This document shows positions 53,428 through 62,441 of a stretch of 64,000 nucleotides of DNA, in pieces. Below the pieces are notes generated by a model. That model was given only the letters and a program-made list of their open reading frames with translations, made no database searches and had not been told where the DNA came from. Position 1 is the first letter of the stretch. Each line of letters begins with the position of its first letter. Source of the DNA: an uncultured Prevotella sp. (lineage in GTDB: Bacteria; Bacteroidota; Bacteroidia; Bacteroidales; Bacteroidaceae); contig CAKPZJ010000013.1 of assembly GCA_934204655.1 (NCBI GenBank), positions 1-64,000 on the forward strand, written 5' to 3'. Position numbers and translations under genes: made by a program.

Positions 53428-53724
53428 TTTATTGGTACCGTGTATATGCCTGCGGTTAGCCACGTAGCTGTAGTTGTTCAAGAATATCAGAAAGACACTC
53501 TCCAGTTTTCTAATGACGGCTCCCAGCAAGCTAAAGGCCGTCGCGGGCCATCGCAAGATGGCTCGCTGTAAAAAGGGAGTTTCGCGCATGGGAGAGGGAG
53601 CCCTCTTACGCGCGCGTACGCGATATAATAAATAGGTATAAAGAATACACCCACTCACCCCATGCCATGAGCAAAAGACAGGAGGGTAGAAAAAAAACAG
53701 GAAATCGTAACCGATTTCAAGTTT
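53428..53724. other. intergenic region upstream of ftsK
   Basis: It holds a half-copy of the dispersed palindromic repeat at 53508-53541 and small inverted repeats (53533-53575), with AT-rich sequence after 53620. I see no gene. Confidence 0.5.
53508..53541 (+). repeat. dispersed repeat, partial copy
   Basis: It matches the inner core of copies A and B: TTCTAATGACGGCTCCCAG followed by CTAAAGGCCGT. The A-rich arm and outer palindrome are missing. Confidence 0.5.
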
Positions 53725-53825
53725 TTTGCACTATTTTTGCAGAAAATAGGCGGCACCGCGGACATCTGAGCAAGCTCATGCCGCACGGTTTGCACTATTT
53801 TTGCAGAAAATAGGCGGCACCGCGG
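53725..53825 (+). promoter_or_regulatory. tandemly duplicated promoter of ftsK
   Basis: An exact 37-base unit occurs at 53725-53761 and again at 53789-53825, 64 bases apart. Each contains TATTTTTG (53732-53739 and 53796-53803), a TAnnTTTG match, and ends in the palindromic CCGCGG region. No clear -33 TTG is spaced correctly. Confidence 0.65.
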
Positions 53826-53874
53826 CATGCCTTGGCAGCCGCGACACCACTACATACCAACAAAGGACTGACAA

Positions 53875-56283
53875 ATGGCACGAAAAAAGACAGAACGTAA
53901 ACCCAAGAATATAGGCGAGGCCGTGGGCTTCGTCAACTTACTGAGCAATGAGAAGGTAGACTTCATCCTGGGCATCGTGGTGCTATGCACTGTCATCTAC
54001 ATGGTCATCGCCATGGTGTCGTTCTTCAATACCGGACAGGCCGACCAGAGTGTGCTCCAGGACATGCGTCCCGGCGAGTGGCTCAACAGCGACCACCAGT
54101 TTACCAATTACTGTGGTTCGCTGGGCGCCATCATAGCCTACGAACTCATATCGGTCAACTTTGGCTTTCCCGCCTTTATCATCCCTGCCTTCATACTGTT
54201 AGTGGCGCTACGGCTCATGCGCGCCTATCAGGTAAACCTGCTCAAATGGTTCTTAGGCATGACACTGGTTATGGTGTGGTGCTCGGTTACCTTTGCCAAG
54301 TTTCTCACCCCGTTCTTAGGTAACTTAGTGTTCAACCCCGGAGGTAACCATGGACTCTTCTGTGTACAGCACCTGGAAAACCTGATAGGTCCGCCGGGGC
54401 TGACAGCCGTCTTAGCCATTACGGCGGTAGCCTTTCTGACCTACCTGAGCAACGAGACCATACACGTGATACGCAAGATGATAAACCCGATAGGCTATAT
54501 CACCTCGCGCATCAAGGTGACCATCAACCAGACCGCAGCCCCCGCCGACGAGATGGTGGAATCCGAGGAGGAAAGCACCCCCGAAGTACAGGAGCCGGAG
54601 CCGACGGTGGTAGACCTGACCCCGGAACCGGTTAAGGAACCGGAGGCTAAAGAGCCAGAGGGCAAAAACGCTGAGGAGAACCCTCGGCCGCTGACCGTAG
54701 AGGTGCCCAAGGGCGACGAGACCATCCAGGGCAAGGCGCTCACCGCCGAGGAGATACGCAAGACACCGATAGACCCACGCGAGCCTTTCACCCGATACAA
54801 GTTCCCCACGCTGAGCCTGCTCAAGACCTACGAGGACGAGGACAACACACAGGTGGACATGGAGGAGATAAAGGCCAACAACGCACACATCGTCAAGGTG
54901 CTCGGCAGTTTCGGCGTGAGCATCAGCGAGATTAAGGCTACCGTAGGCCCCACCGTGACGCTGTACGAGATAACCCCCAGCGCGGGTACACGTATAGCCA
55001 AGATACGCAACCTGGAGGACGACATAGCCCTGAGCCTGGCTGCGCTGGGCATACGTATCATCGCGCCTATTCCCGGCAAGGGCACCATAGGTATAGAGGT
55101 ACCTAACAAGAAGAAGCACATCGTGTCGATGGAGAGTGTGCTGGGTGTCAAGAAGTTTAAGGAAACTAAGATGGAGCTGCCGCTGGCCTTAGGCAAGACC
55201 ATTACCAACGAGGTGTTTATGGTAGACCTGGCCAAGCTGCCCCACCTGCTGGTGGCTGGTGCCACGGGCCAGGGTAAATCGGTGGGACTGAACGTCATCA
55301 TCAACTCGCTACTCTACAAGAAGCACCCCAACGAACTGAAATTTGTACTGGTAGACCCCAAGAAGGTAGAGTTTACTCCCTACAACAGGATAGCCGACCA
55401 CTTCATGGCCTGTCTGCCCGAGAACGATGACGAGCCCATCATTACCGATGTGCAGAAGGTGGTGCGCACACTCAAGTCGCTCTGCAAACTGATGGATCAC
55501 CGCTACGACCTGCTCAAGATGGCTGGCGTGAACAAGATAAAGGACTATAACGCCCTATACTTGGCCCACAGGCTCAACCCAGAAAAGGGTCACGAGTACA
55601 TGCCGTACATTGTGGTCATCATAGACGAGTTTGGCGACCTCATTATGACTGCGGGCAAGGAGGTAGAGATGCCTATAGCCCGTATAGCCCAGTTGGCACG
55701 TGCCGTGGGCATACACATGGTGATAGCCACGCAGCGACCCACCACCAGCATTATCACGGGTAACATCAAGGCTAACTTCCCAGGCCGTATGGCCTTCCGT
55801 GTGGGTGCGCAGATAGACTCGCGTACCATACTGGACCGCAAGGGAGCCGACCAGCTTATCGGTATGGGCGACATGCTGTTCCTCAACGGGTCGGAGCCCG
55901 TGCGTGTACAATGCGCGTTTATAGATACGAGCGAGATTAAGGCCATCAATGCCTTCATAGACGACCAGCCTGGGCCCACGGAGCCCATGGAACTGCCAGA
56001 GCCGGCTGATGACAACCAGGGGGCAGGCTCTACAGGAGGCGCCAAGCCCGTAGACGACTGGGATCCCATGTTTGACGACGTAGCCCGCTTCGTGGTACTC
56101 AACCAGCAGGGATCTACGAGCAGCATCCAGCGCAAGTTCAGTATCGGCTTCAATCGCGCGGGGCGCATCATGGATCAGCTCGAACGAGCTGGCATCGTGG
56201 GTACTGCCCAGGGCTCCAAGCGCCGCGATGTACTGGTGGCCGACGAAAATCAACTGAATACAATGTTATCTCATCAGCAATGA
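53875..56283 (+). CDS. ftsK: FtsK/SpoIIIE-type DNA translocase
   Basis: The 802-residue septal motor pumps chromosome ends apart during division. Four N-terminal membrane helices (about 28-45, 80-110, 120-140 and 170-185) are followed by an acidic Pro/Glu-rich linker (about 215-290) and the motor domain. Walker A GATGQGKS is at about 461-468 and Walker B-type VVIIDEFGDL at about 580. A winged-helix gamma domain (about 740-802) binds polar DNA signals. The stop overlaps the lolA start (ATGA). Confidence 0.95.
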   Translation: MARKKTERKPKNIGEAVGFVNLLSNEKVDFILGIVVLCTVIYMVIAMVSFFNTGQADQSVLQDMRPGEWLNSDHQFTNYCGSLGAIIAYELISVNFGFPAFIIPAFILLVALRLMRAYQVNLLKWFLGMTLVMVWCSVTFAKFLTPFLGNLVFNPGGNHGLFCVQHLENLIGPPGLTAVLAITAVAFLTYLSNETIHVIRKMINPIGYITSRIKVTINQTAAPADEMVESEEESTPEVQEPEPTVVDLTPEPVKEPEAKEPEGKNAEENPRPLTVEVPKGDETIQGKALTAEEIRKTPIDPREPFTRYKFPTLSLLKTYEDEDNTQVDMEEIKANNAHIVKVLGSFGVSISEIKATVGPTVTLYEITPSAGTRIAKIRNLEDDIALSLAALGIRIIAPIPGKGTIGIEVPNKKKHIVSMESVLGVKKFKETKMELPLALGKTITNEVFMVDLAKLPHLLVAGATGQGKSVGLNVIINSLLYKKHPNELKFVLVDPKKVEFTPYNRIADHFMACLPENDDEPIITDVQKVVRTLKSLCKLMDHRYDLLKMAGVNKIKDYNALYLAHRLNPEKGHEYMPYIVVIIDEFGDLIMTAGKEVEMPIARIAQLARAVGIHMVIATQRPTTSIITGNIKANFPGRMAFRVGAQIDSRTILDRKGADQLIGMGDMLFLNGSEPVRVQCAFIDTSEIKAINAFIDDQPGPTEPMELPEPADDNQGAGSTGGAKPVDDWDPMFDDVARFVVLNQQGSTSSIQRKFSIGFNRAGRIMDQLERAGIVGTAQGSKRRDVLVADENQLNTMLSHQQ

Positions 56284-56888
56284 AAAAAATCATAGCAATA
56301 ACACTCCTGATGGCAATGACCATCAGCCTGCATGCCCAGAATGCCGCCACTGCGCGGAAAGTACTGGACAGAACCGCTGCCGTGATAAGCAGCAAGGGCG
56401 GGGCTACCGCCAACTTTACCATGACCGGCACCAAGACGGGCACCGTTAACGGTTCGCTCGCCATCAAGGGCCGCATGTTTCATGCTGTTACCCCCCAGTC
56501 TATCATCTGGTACAACGGCAAGACCCAGTGGACCTATCTCAAAGCCAATGAGGAGGTCAACGTAAGTACACCCAACGAGGCCAAGCAGATGAGTATGAAC
56601 CCGTACCGCTTTATCAACATGTACCAGAGTGGGTACAACCTGTCCATGACTGATAAGGGCAAGAACTACTGGGTTCACCTGACGGCGCAGAACAAGCAGC
56701 GCAGCGTGCAGGAGGTGTACATCCTTATCAACAAGAAGAACTACCATCCCAGCACCATCAAGATGCGGCACGGCAACAGTTGGTCGACCATTATGGTGAA
56801 AAACTTCAAGACAGGCAAGTTGTCTAACAGCCTCTTCACCTTTAATGCCAAGGACTATCCCCATGCCGAGGTCGTAGACCTGAGATAA
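56280..56888 (+). CDS. LolA-like outer-membrane lipoprotein carrier
   Basis: The 202-residue periplasmic protein has a signal peptide (ending SLHAQ, about 20) and a LolA-type open beta-barrel. The KGRMFHAVTPQSIIWYNGKTQWTYLKANEEVNV segment (split about 60-95) contains the usual IxWYxGKTxW core. LolA ferries lipoproteins across the periplasm. It is translationally coupled to ftsK, a common Bacteroidetes arrangement. Confidence 0.85.
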   Translation: MKKIIAITLLMAMTISLHAQNAATARKVLDRTAAVISSKGGATANFTMTGTKTGTVNGSLAIKGRMFHAVTPQSIIWYNGKTQWTYLKANEEVNVSTPNEAKQMSMNPYRFINMYQSGYNLSMTDKGKNYWVHLTAQNKQRSVQEVYILINKKNYHPSTIKMRHGNSWSTIMVKNFKTGKLSNSLFTFNAKDYPHAEVVDLR

Positions 56889-56910
56889 AGCCATCGCCAT
56901 ACACACAGAC

Positions 56911-58425
56911 ATGAACAGGTACCAACTATTCAGGGCGCTGAGACGCCACCGCATACTCTCTGAGCGCAGGGCCATGAACTATGAGCAGAACAAGGCGGCC
57001 AAGTTTGTAATATGGTTCTCAGCCAGTTTTACGCTGCTCTACTTGGTATTCATAGCCATAATACTCTCACTGATAGCCAATGACAGCCGGGGCACCACGC
57101 CCATGGAGTTTATGTTCGGGGCGGCCCCCATCATACTGCTGTTAGACTTTAGCACCCGCTTTTTAGCTCAGCAGACTCCGGCACAGATAGCTAAGCCCTA
57201 CCAGCTCATGCCCATTCCGCGGTATGCCTGTGTAGACGCGCTCATAGCCTCGTCCATGCTTACAGGGTACAACTTTGTGTGGTTTGCCATGCTGGTACCC
57301 TACGCCATCATGTCTATCGTGTTTGCCTATGGGTTCTGGCTGGCGCTGCTGTTCCTGTTGATGTGGTGGCTGATGATTATGGCTAACAGCCAGTGGTTCC
57401 TTATCTGCAAGACGCTGACCACCGACACCCTGCTGTGGTGGTTGCTGCCCGCCGGAGTGTACGCCCTGATGGGGCTGCCCATCATTCTGAAGTTAGGAGC
57501 CTACAAGGGGTGGGAGCAGTTCTTCGAACTATACGGCGCGATAGGCACACTGACCGAGCAGGGCAACCCATTGCCCCTGATAGGCATCGTGGCCCTGTTA
57601 GCAGTGCTGGTGCTGACAAACCGCAGGATACAGTACACCCATGTAAGAAACGAGCTCATAAAGACTGAAGCCTCGAAGAAGCATAAGGTGTCGCAGATGG
57701 CAGCCTTAGACAGGTTCGGGGAGACGGGCCTGTATCTGAAGTTAGAACTGAAGACCATCCTGCGCAACAAGAATCCGCGCAAGAGTTTTATAATGAGCGT
57801 AGCCCTGGTGCTGGTACTGAGTCTGATAATCAGCATGACCGACATCTACGACAATAGTATGTACACCAACTTCTGGGGGCTGTACAACTATCTTATCTTC
57901 GGCTCTATCGGCGTAATGCGCATAATGAGCAACGAGGGCAACTACATCGACGGGCTGATGATACACAAGGAGAACCTGCTCTGCAGCTTCAAGACCAAGT
58001 ACTATCTGTACTGTATCATCCTACTGTGGCCATTCCTGCTCATGCTGCCCACGGTCATAGCGGGCAAGTGGAGTCTCTACATGCTCGTATCGTATGGCAT
58101 ATTTACGGCGGGATTCCAGTATTTCATTCTGTTCCAGATGGCCATCTACAATCGGCAGACCCTTCCGCTGAACACCAAGTTTGTGGGCAAGGGGGGGCTG
58201 CAGACCAACTATGTACAATTAGTGGCCGGTATAGGCGTATATCTGGTGCCGATGATACTGGTAAGTGTGTTGCAGTCGGCCTTTAGCGACACAGTGGGCT
58301 ACACAGTTATGATGGTAATAGGACTGGCGTTCATAGCTACGCACAAGTGGTGGCTACGCAATATATACAACCGCTGGATGAAACGGCGGTACGACATTAT
58401 GGCAGCCCTGAGGGCTTCGCGCTAA
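56911..58425 (+). CDS. DUF5687-like integral membrane protein
   Basis: The 504-residue protein has about twelve membrane helices in two halves split by a cytoplasmic loop (about 245-290). Its shape is that of an ABC-2-type permease, and it resembles the DUF5687 family of Bacteroidetes. Such permeases usually travel with an ATPase gene, which is absent here: the next gene is the convergent folK-like gene. It starts 22 bases after lolA and is probably in the ftsK operon. The substrate is unknown. Confidence 0.72.
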   Translation: MNRYQLFRALRRHRILSERRAMNYEQNKAAKFVIWFSASFTLLYLVFIAIILSLIANDSRGTTPMEFMFGAAPIILLLDFSTRFLAQQTPAQIAKPYQLMPIPRYACVDALIASSMLTGYNFVWFAMLVPYAIMSIVFAYGFWLALLFLLMWWLMIMANSQWFLICKTLTTDTLLWWLLPAGVYALMGLPIILKLGAYKGWEQFFELYGAIGTLTEQGNPLPLIGIVALLAVLVLTNRRIQYTHVRNELIKTEASKKHKVSQMAALDRFGETGLYLKLELKTILRNKNPRKSFIMSVALVLVLSLIISMTDIYDNSMYTNFWGLYNYLIFGSIGVMRIMSNEGNYIDGLMIHKENLLCSFKTKYYLYCIILLWPFLLMLPTVIAGKWSLYMLVSYGIFTAGFQYFILFQMAIYNRQTLPLNTKFVGKGGLQTNYVQLVAGIGVYLVPMILVSVLQSAFSDTVGYTVMMVIGLAFIATHKWWLRNIYNRWMKRRYDIMAALRASR

Positions 58426-58817
58426 GGGGTCGCCGACAACGGAGGAAGCAGGGGCAACAGGCGGCGGATGTAGTCGCGCTCCCAGTCGGAGGTATGATAA
58501 CGGATGCCATCGTAGGACAGGACATCTATATCGGCCACGACATGACCGGCACGACGGCCGGCACGGGTAGAACCTAACTGGCTCTCAACGCCTTTCAGCC
58601 GCTGGTTAAGGGTGCCGTAATCGTCGGTCGTCAGCAGTACCGCCAGACTATTGGTAAACGGCGGAGCCACAATGCCCACAGCCGCAGAAGCGAGCGACGG
58701 GGTAAAGCAGACCGAGGGGTACAGGCCATGCAGTAGCTGCTGCATACGGGCCATGTTGGCCGTGGCATCGACATTGGTGCCTAAGGCCAATATTACCTTG
58801 TGTGTGCTAAGCGTCAT
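58422..58817 (-). CDS. FolK-like pyrophosphokinase
   Basis: The 131-residue protein resembles 6-hydroxymethyl-7,8-dihydropterin pyrophosphokinase of folate synthesis. The N-terminal VILALGTNVDATANM and the metal-binding DID (about 98-100, in VVADIDVLSYDG) fit. At 131 residues it is shorter than the usual 155-170. The arginine normally found just before the DxD motif is replaced by Val (GHVVADID), so activity is uncertain. Its stop codon overlaps that of the convergent DUF5687 gene. Confidence 0.65.
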   Translation of the reverse strand: MTLSTHKVILALGTNVDATANMARMQQLLHGLYPSVCFTPSLASAAVGIVAPPFTNSLAVLLTTDDYGTLNQRLKGVESQLGSTRAGRRAGHVVADIDVLSYDGIRYHTSDWERDYIRRLLPLLPPLSATP

Positions 58818-58886
58818 ATCAGTAATGTTTATGGTCAATGAGAATACACCCAGACAGTACACCCCGCCCAGGCAAGAATACTGATA

Positions 58887-58894
58887 CAAAAATA
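58887..58894 (-). promoter_or_regulatory. possible -7 element of the folK-like gene
   Basis: The minus strand reads TATTTTTG, about 70 bases before the ATG. Confidence 0.45.
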
Positions 58895-58989
58895 AAGAAA
58901 ATATCGGTGCCAGGGGCCATATTCCGCATTTTTTTGTCGGCCATGGGCCGATTATCAGAGAGGACTTCACTTTTTACACGAAATATCGC

Positions 58990-58997
58990 TAATTTTG
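58990..58997 (+). promoter_or_regulatory. -7 element of the GH73/LysM gene
   Basis: TAATTTTG; its last base is 20 bases before the first base of the ATG at 59018. Confidence 0.65.
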
Positions 58998-59017
58998 TAG
59001 GGACAAAGCTATTCATC

Positions 59018-59935
59018 ATGAGAAAAGTTTGCACGTTGCTGTTCATCCTCGCCATCTGCCTGCCTATATGCGGGCAGATGAAGAAGAACACCCAATACCA
59101 ACAATATATCAACCAATACAAGGACCTGGCCATCCAGCAGATGGTCAAATACCGCATCCCAGCCAGCATCACACTGGCACAGGGGCTCTTTGAGAGTCGC
59201 GCCGGACTGAGCGACTTGGCCATCAAGGGTAATAACCACTTCGGCATCAAGTGCCACAACTGGACGGGGGCCACCACTTATCACGATGACGACCTGAAGA
59301 ACGAGTGCTTCCGCGCCTATGGTTCTGTACTCGAAAGCTATGAGGACCACAGCCGATTTCTTACCAACAGCCCCCGCTATAGTCGACTGTTCGCGCTGGC
59401 AAACACAGACTACCGAGGATGGGCACACGGTCTGAAGGCTTGCGGCTACGCCACTAATCCGCAGTATGCCTACAAGCTCATCAACATCATAGAGCTCTAC
59501 CAGCTGTATCAGTACGACACCGCCACTAAGTACGACCGCTTCATAGCCAAGCACTCTGGCACAGAGCGCATAGTGGCCGACGACCCAGGGCTGCACCCCA
59601 TCTACTATTATAATAAGAACTACTATATCTACGCACGCGAGGGCGAGACCTTTAAGCAACTTGGCAAGGAGATAGGGATAAGCTACCGCGCCCTGGCCAA
59701 ATATAACGAGCGCGACAAGCACGACCGCCTGCACAAGGGCGACATCGTGTATCTGAAGAAGAAGCAGAAACGCGCGCCTAAAGAGTTCAAGCGCAAGCCT
59801 CATGTGGTACGGGCGGGCGAGAGCATGTACGACGTGGCACAGCGCTACGGCATCCGTCTGAAGAACCTGTACAAGATGAACCACCTGGATGCCGACTACC
59901 AGATACGTGTAGGCGACCGGCTGAGAGTAAGGTAA
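59018..59935 (+). CDS. GH73 N-acetylglucosaminidase with LysM domains
   Basis: The 305-residue secreted wall hydrolase has a signal peptide (about 1-19). The GH73/FlgJ-type glucosaminidase domain (about 30-160) has catalytic Glu in AQGLFESRAGLSDLA (about 59) and GNNHFGIKCHNW. Two LysM peptidoglycan-binding motifs follow (about 205-245 and 260-305). It should cleave the glycan backbone during growth or separation. The ATG at 59018 is fixed by the promoter; the frame extends further upstream but without family similarity. Confidence 0.9.
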   Translation: MRKVCTLLFILAICLPICGQMKKNTQYQQYINQYKDLAIQQMVKYRIPASITLAQGLFESRAGLSDLAIKGNNHFGIKCHNWTGATTYHDDDLKNECFRAYGSVLESYEDHSRFLTNSPRYSRLFALANTDYRGWAHGLKACGYATNPQYAYKLINIIELYQLYQYDTATKYDRFIAKHSGTERIVADDPGLHPIYYYNKNYYIYAREGETFKQLGKEIGISYRALAKYNERDKHDRLHKGDIVYLKKKQKRAPKEFKRKPHVVRAGESMYDVAQRYGIRLKNLYKMNHLDADYQIRVGDRLRVR

Positions 59936-59977
59936 CGAGAAACTGAGGCAAGGGCTAAGGAGAACCCTGCCAGCAAA

Positions 59978-60035
59978 CATTAATGCGTCCGGGGTACTTG
60001 GAGCAGATGCTCTAAGTACCCCGGACGCATTAATG
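59978..60035. terminator. 22-bp perfect hairpin between convergent genes
   Basis: Arms 59978-59999 and 60014-60035 are perfectly complementary over 22 bases around a 14-base loop. There is no U-tract. It separates the glucosaminidase gene from the convergent dehydrogenase gene. Confidence 0.7.
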
Positions 60036-60043
60036 GGTATCTG

Positions 60044-61000
60044 TCAGGGATTGACTACATTCTGCGGTGTACCAGCCAGGTACATGCGTACATTCTGGAA
60101 AGTCGCCTCAAGCAGCCGAGTACGTGCCTCGACCGATGCCCATGCTATATGAGGTGTTATAAAGGCACCCGGCTGAGCTATCAGTGGGTTGTCGACCGAT
60201 GGGGGTTCGCTACACATCACATCGGCACCATAGCCACCCAACTGGCCCGAAGCGAGGGCCTCGGCCACATCGTGCTCATTGACCAGCGGGCCACGGCCCG
60301 TGTTGATAAGCAGGGCACCAGGCTTCATGGAGTCTAAAGTACGGCGGTTTATGAGCTCGTGAGTATCGGGGGTGAGGGGGCAGTGCAGGGTGAGCACATC
60401 GCTCACAGCGAGGAGGCCCTCCAGGGTGGTCTTCTGGATATAGCCAGGCAGGTCGGTGGAGTTCTTGCTGGTGTAGGCGAAGACGTCCATCCCGAAATCG
60501 CTTGCTATACGGGCCACCTTGCTACCAATATGGCCGAGGCCGACGATACCAAGGGTCTTGCCAGCAAGTTCGTGTACGGGGGTGTCCCAGTAACAGAAGT
60601 CAGGGTTACGGCTCCATCGGCCCTCGCGCGTCTGGCGGGCATAATGGGCCACATGGTTGGTAAGGTTGAGTATCTGGGCAAACACCATCTGGGCCACGCT
60701 GTCGGTGCTATAGGCAGGCACATTACATACGGTAATGCCCCGTTCGCGGGCGGCCAGGGTATCAATGGTGTTGTAACCTGTGGCCAGCACACATATCAGC
60801 CGGAGCTGGGGCAACTGCTCCAAGAGTGTCCGGTCAAGGGTTACCTTATTGGTTACGATAATCTCTGCATCGCGCGCACGCTCTACCACCTGGTCAGGGG
60901 TCGTGCGGTCATAAACGGTAAGTTCACCTAACTCGCGAAGAGGGGCCCAGGTAAGGTCACCGGGATTGGATGCGTATCCATCTAACAATACTATCTGCAT
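60044..61000 (-). CDS. D-2-hydroxyacid dehydrogenase
   Basis: The 318-residue NAD-dependent enzyme belongs to the glycerate/lactate/phosphoglycerate dehydrogenase family. The Rossmann motif GLGHIGSKVA is at about 148-157. The catalytic set is visible as Arg in NTGRGPLV (about 233), Glu in MCSEPP (about 262) and His in TPHIAW (about 281). Hydroxypyruvate or glycerate is the likeliest substrate, but this is not certain. An in-frame GTG seven codons earlier exists; ATG 61000 is preferred. It follows rarA after 37 bases. Confidence 0.87.
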   Translation of the reverse strand: MQIVLLDGYASNPGDLTWAPLRELGELTVYDRTTPDQVVERARDAEIIVTNKVTLDRTLLEQLPQLRLICVLATGYNTIDTLAARERGITVCNVPAYSTDSVAQMVFAQILNLTNHVAHYARQTREGRWSRNPDFCYWDTPVHELAGKTLGIVGLGHIGSKVARIASDFGMDVFAYTSKNSTDLPGYIQKTTLEGLLAVSDVLTLHCPLTPDTHELINRRTLDSMKPGALLINTGRGPLVNEHDVAEALASGQLGGYGADVMCSEPPSVDNPLIAQPGAFITPHIAWASVEARTRLLEATFQNVRMYLAGTPQNVVNP

Positions 61001-61037
61001 ATCTAATAATACTATTTCCACATTAATATATTATAGG

Positions 61038-62321
61038 TTACTTGTCGGGCTCCTTGTAACGCTCGCCCCAACACTGAACCATGCGCTGATACAACTTGTC
61101 CTCGGCGGGGGTATGCTGGGCGTGCCAGAAGCGTTGGTTCTGGAGGTCGTTGGGCAAGTACTGCTGGGGGACGAAGTTGCCAGGATAGTCATGCGGGTAG
61201 AGGTAGCCATCGTGATAGCCCAACTGCTTCATCAAGGCCGTCGGGGCATTGCGGATGGGGAGCGGCACGGGCAGATTGCCCGTGGCACGCACGGTGGCAA
61301 GGGCTGCGTCGATACCCAAGTAAGCCGAATTGCTCTTAGGGCTGGTAGCCAAATAGATCACAGCCTCGGCCAGGGGGATACGGCCCTCGGGCCAACCTAT
61401 CTTGGCAATCACATCAAAGGCTGCATTGGCCAAGAGCAAGGCATTAGGATTGGCCAGCCCCACATCCTCGGCAGCGCTTATCACCACGCGGCGGGCTATA
61501 AACTTGGGATCCTCGCCGCCCTCTATCATACGGGCCATCCAGTAGAGCGCGGCATCGGGGTCGCTTCCGCGGATACTCTTGATAAAGGCCGAGATGATGT
61601 CGTAGTGCATCTCGCCGTCCTTATCATAAGCCAAGGGGTTCTGCTGGAGTCGGCTTTCTACCATCTCATCGGTAATGACCACCTCGCCCTGGTCTGAGGC
61701 TCCCACGACAAGCTCCAGAATATTAAGAAGCTTACGCGCATCGCCTCCGCTATAGCGCAGCAGGGCATCGGTCTGCTTCAGGGTTATCTGGCGCTTGCTC
61801 AGTTCCACATCCTCGGTGACAGCACGGTGCAACAAGGACTGCAAGTCGTCTTTTTCAAGTGGTTTGAGCACATAGAGCTGGCAGCGGGAAAGCAGGGGAC
61901 GGATAATCTCGAACGACGGATTCTCGGTAGTGGCTCCTATCAACGTAACCACACCACGCTCGACAGCCCCGAGCAGACTGTCTTGCTGGGACTTGGAGAA
62001 CCGGTGTATCTCATCGATAAACAGGATGGGGGAAGCCGTATTGAAAAAGCGGCCGTTCTTGGCGCGCTCTATCACGTCGCGCACATCCTTGACACCACTG
62101 GTCACGGCGCTCAGGGTGTAAAACGGCACCTGCAACATGGAGGCCACTATCTGGGCCAGGGTGGTTTTGCCCACTCCGGGAGGCCCCCATAATATAAAAG
62201 AGGATATATGCCCCGTGTCAATCATGTTACGGAGCACTGCGCCCGGCCCCACCAGATGTTTCTGACCTACATATTCGTCCAGAGTACGGGGGCGCATTCT
62301 TTCTGCTAATGGCTCACTCAT
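61038..62321 (-). CDS. rarA: replication-associated recombination protein A
   Basis: The 427-residue AAA+ ATPase (MgsA/RarA, related to clamp loaders) acts at stalled forks. The signature MRPRTLDEYVGQKHLVG opens the protein. Walker A GPPGVGKT is at about 46-53, Walker B FIDEIH at about 100 and the C-terminal tetramerisation domain ends at 427. The -7 element lies just eight bases before the ATG, so the leader is only a few bases. Confidence 0.94.
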   Translation of the reverse strand: MSEPLAERMRPRTLDEYVGQKHLVGPGAVLRNMIDTGHISSFILWGPPGVGKTTLAQIVASMLQVPFYTLSAVTSGVKDVRDVIERAKNGRFFNTASPILFIDEIHRFSKSQQDSLLGAVERGVVTLIGATTENPSFEIIRPLLSRCQLYVLKPLEKDDLQSLLHRAVTEDVELSKRQITLKQTDALLRYSGGDARKLLNILELVVGASDQGEVVITDEMVESRLQQNPLAYDKDGEMHYDIISAFIKSIRGSDPDAALYWMARMIEGGEDPKFIARRVVISAAEDVGLANPNALLLANAAFDVIAKIGWPEGRIPLAEAVIYLATSPKSNSAYLGIDAALATVRATGNLPVPLPIRNAPTALMKQLGYHDGYLYPHDYPGNFVPQQYLPNDLQNQRFWHAQHTPAEDKLYQRMVQCWGERYKEPDK

Positions 62322-62328
62322 ATACCTG

Positions 62329-62336
62329 CAAAGTTA
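62329..62336 (-). promoter_or_regulatory. -7 element of rarA
   Basis: The minus strand reads TAACTTTG; its last base is eight bases from the start codon, so the transcript is nearly leaderless. Confidence 0.65.
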
Positions 62337-62377
62337 ATGATATTTTTCAGATTGACATAAAATTTTACATCAAAAAT

Positions 62378-62408
62378 TTGCAACTTAAAAATTAAGTATA
62401 TACATTTG
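62378..62408 (+). promoter_or_regulatory. promoter of the acidic conserved protein
   Basis: TTG at 62378-62380, a 20-base spacer and TACATTTG at 62401-62408. Confidence 0.7.
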
Positions 62409-62441
62409 CAGCCAGTTATAACTCCTACACATAAAGTAAAC

